Position numbers and translations under genes: made by a program | Part shown: positions 6,431 through 6,863 of the stretch, in pieces | Position numbering within the stretch: position 1 is the stretch's first letter | Layout: the number at the start of each line of letters is the position of its first letter | DNA from: Oscillospiraceae bacterium | Lineage (GTDB): Bacteria > Bacillota_A > Clostridia > Oscillospirales > Ruminococcaceae | Assembly: GCA_017523995.1 (NCBI GenBank) | Contig: JAFWUX010000068.1 | Location: 1 to 6,863, forward strand | Direction of reading: 5' to 3' | DNA length: 6,863 bases | The notes under the pieces: model-generated | Seen by the model: the letters and a program-made list of their open reading frames with translations, nothing else | What the model was told of the DNA's origin: nothing | Database searches by the model: none

Positions 6431-6543
6431 AATAATTATAAAAATGTCCGCGAAGCGGACACCGCAACTCCTCACTTCTCACTCCTCTCTCCTCACTATA
6501 TAGATCCATGCGCGCAGCGCATACCACAATTTCTCATTTCTAA
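6431..6543 (-). repeat. Modular heptamer-hairpin repeat, copy B (inverted)
   Basis: Read on the minus strand it has the same order as copy A. Unit 1: heptamers TTAGAAA and TGAGAAA (6530-6543), TTGTGGT (6523-6529), hairpin 6508-6513/6517-6522 with loop TGC, then GGATCTATAT. Unit 2: heptamers TGAGGAG, AGAGGAG, TGAGAAG, TGAGGAG (6468-6495), TTGCGGT (6461-6467), hairpin 6446-6451/6455-6460 with loop TTC, then ATTTTTATAATTATT. Both stem sequences differ from those at the same place in copy A yet are perfectly paired, while both loops are the same. Together the two copies bracket the peptidase gene as inverted repeats. Confidence 0.85.
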
Positions 6544-6553
6544 TTGGTAATAG

Positions 6554-6691
6554 ACGGGTGCTGCGAACCGGACAATTAGACGAAATGACCGGTTTGGCAA
6601 AGGTGTTAGTCGGTACGTGAATTCAACCTTGTACAGGCGATGGGATTCATGCCGGCGGTACAGGATTGCAGGCATGCACTTAGAACCTTGA
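6554..6691 (+). other. Startless 45-codon frame, possible 3' gene remnant
   Basis: A frame opens directly after a TAG (6551-6553) and ends with TGA at 6689-6691. It has no ATG until codon 41, and a GTG only at codon 22, with no convincing ribosome binding site. The product is very Arg-rich with aromatic residues (for example STLYRRWDSCRRYRIAG) and matches nothing I can name. A strong terminator begins 10 nt after the stop, as expected at the end of a real plus-strand transcript. The frame starts just beyond the edge of repeat copy B. A gene truncated at its 5' end is one reading; chance or a structured RNA are others. The opposite strand is also open here. Confidence 0.25.
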
Positions 6692-6701
6692 CAATTGAAC
6701 A

Positions 6702-6750
6702 GCAGCATCAGTCGCAGGGCAAAGCGAGGGATGCTGCATTATTGTTTTTT
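6702..6750 (+). terminator. Strong intrinsic terminator
   Basis: GCAGCATC (6702-6709) pairs with GATGCTGC (6730-6737); after a 2x2 internal loop, TCGC (6712-6715) pairs with GCGA (6724-6727). ATTATTG then leads into six T (6745-6750). It ends plus-strand transcription, although no intact gene precedes it between the peptidase terminator and this site. Confidence 0.75.
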
Positions 6751-6863
6751 CGTATGAAAAATTTAGCTTGATATTCTTTATCCGTTCGTCAAATAGACTT
6801 TTTCACTGGGCGCGGGGCGCGAATGCGAGGGGACAACCCAAAGAGGACAGGGGGAAGGTTCGC
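6751..6863. other. Right-edge intergenic DNA, nothing assigned
   Basis: An A/T-rich stretch (6751-6805) passes into a purine- and GC-rich stretch (6808-6863). A TTGATA box (6768-6773) has no acceptable -10 box 17 bp away. A frame open to the window edge exists at 6825-6863 but has no ribosome binding site, so no gene is called. Confidence 0.5.

Noticed and set aside
2982..6543. Composite transposon formed by the inverted repeats around the peptidase gene
   Set aside because: Neither copy encodes a transposase, the enclosed gene is a typical chromosomal housekeeping peptidase, and I see no target-site duplication. Two independent insertions of a dispersed repeat are simpler.
6768..6796. Promoter from TTGATA
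   Set aside because: The sequence 17 bp downstream (AAATAG) does not resemble a -10 box.
6825..6863. Possible start of a gene running off the right edge
   Set aside because: No ribosome binding site precedes the ATG, and 13 codons are too few to judge.

Overview
The window reads as a piece of a Gram-positive Clostridia chromosome, most like Ruminococcus or another Oscillospiraceae genome. The evidence is moderately high GC coding sequence with GC-rich third positions, A/T-rich intergenic DNA, AGGAG-type ribosome binding sites, a Thr/Pro-rich linker of the kind common in secreted Ruminococcus proteins, and a clostridial-type M16C peptidase. This placement is inference; no rRNA or marker gene is present.

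Layout. Positions 1-285 hold no gene but a dense run of consecutive hairpins, one of which can serve as a terminator. Positions 321-2915 carry three minus-strand genes read as one operon from a promoter at about 2948-2976. In transcription order they encode a single-pass membrane protein with GDY-type helical repeats and a carbohydrate-binding-like C-terminal domain, a 99-residue tail-anchored protein with a RanBP2-type zinc finger, and a single-pass protein with a Thr-rich linker and an unrecognised outer domain. The last two overlap by ATGA. Divergently, a plus-strand promoter (3256-3284) drives a 959-residue insulinase-family (M16C) zinc metallopeptidase at 3327-6206, followed by a candidate terminator at 6248-6288. 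Positions 6207-6863 are otherwise intergenic, with a startless 45-codon remnant frame and a strong terminator at 6702-6750.

How the parts relate. The three operon proteins all look anchored in the cytoplasmic membrane, two with large outer domains and one with its zinc finger inside, so a joint envelope role is plausible but unproven. The peptidase is probably a cytoplasmic housekeeping oligopeptidase, unrelated to the operon beyond divergent placement.

The most unusual content is non-coding. Two copies of a modular repeat lie in opposite orientation on either side of the peptidase gene (2982-3111 and 6431-6543). Each copy has two units: a run of 7-bp repeats (consensus TKAGRAR), the heptamer TTGYGGT, a 6-bp hairpin with a 3-nt TKC loop, and an A/T-rich tail. 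Stem sequences differ between copies but stay fully complementary, while loops and flanks are conserved.
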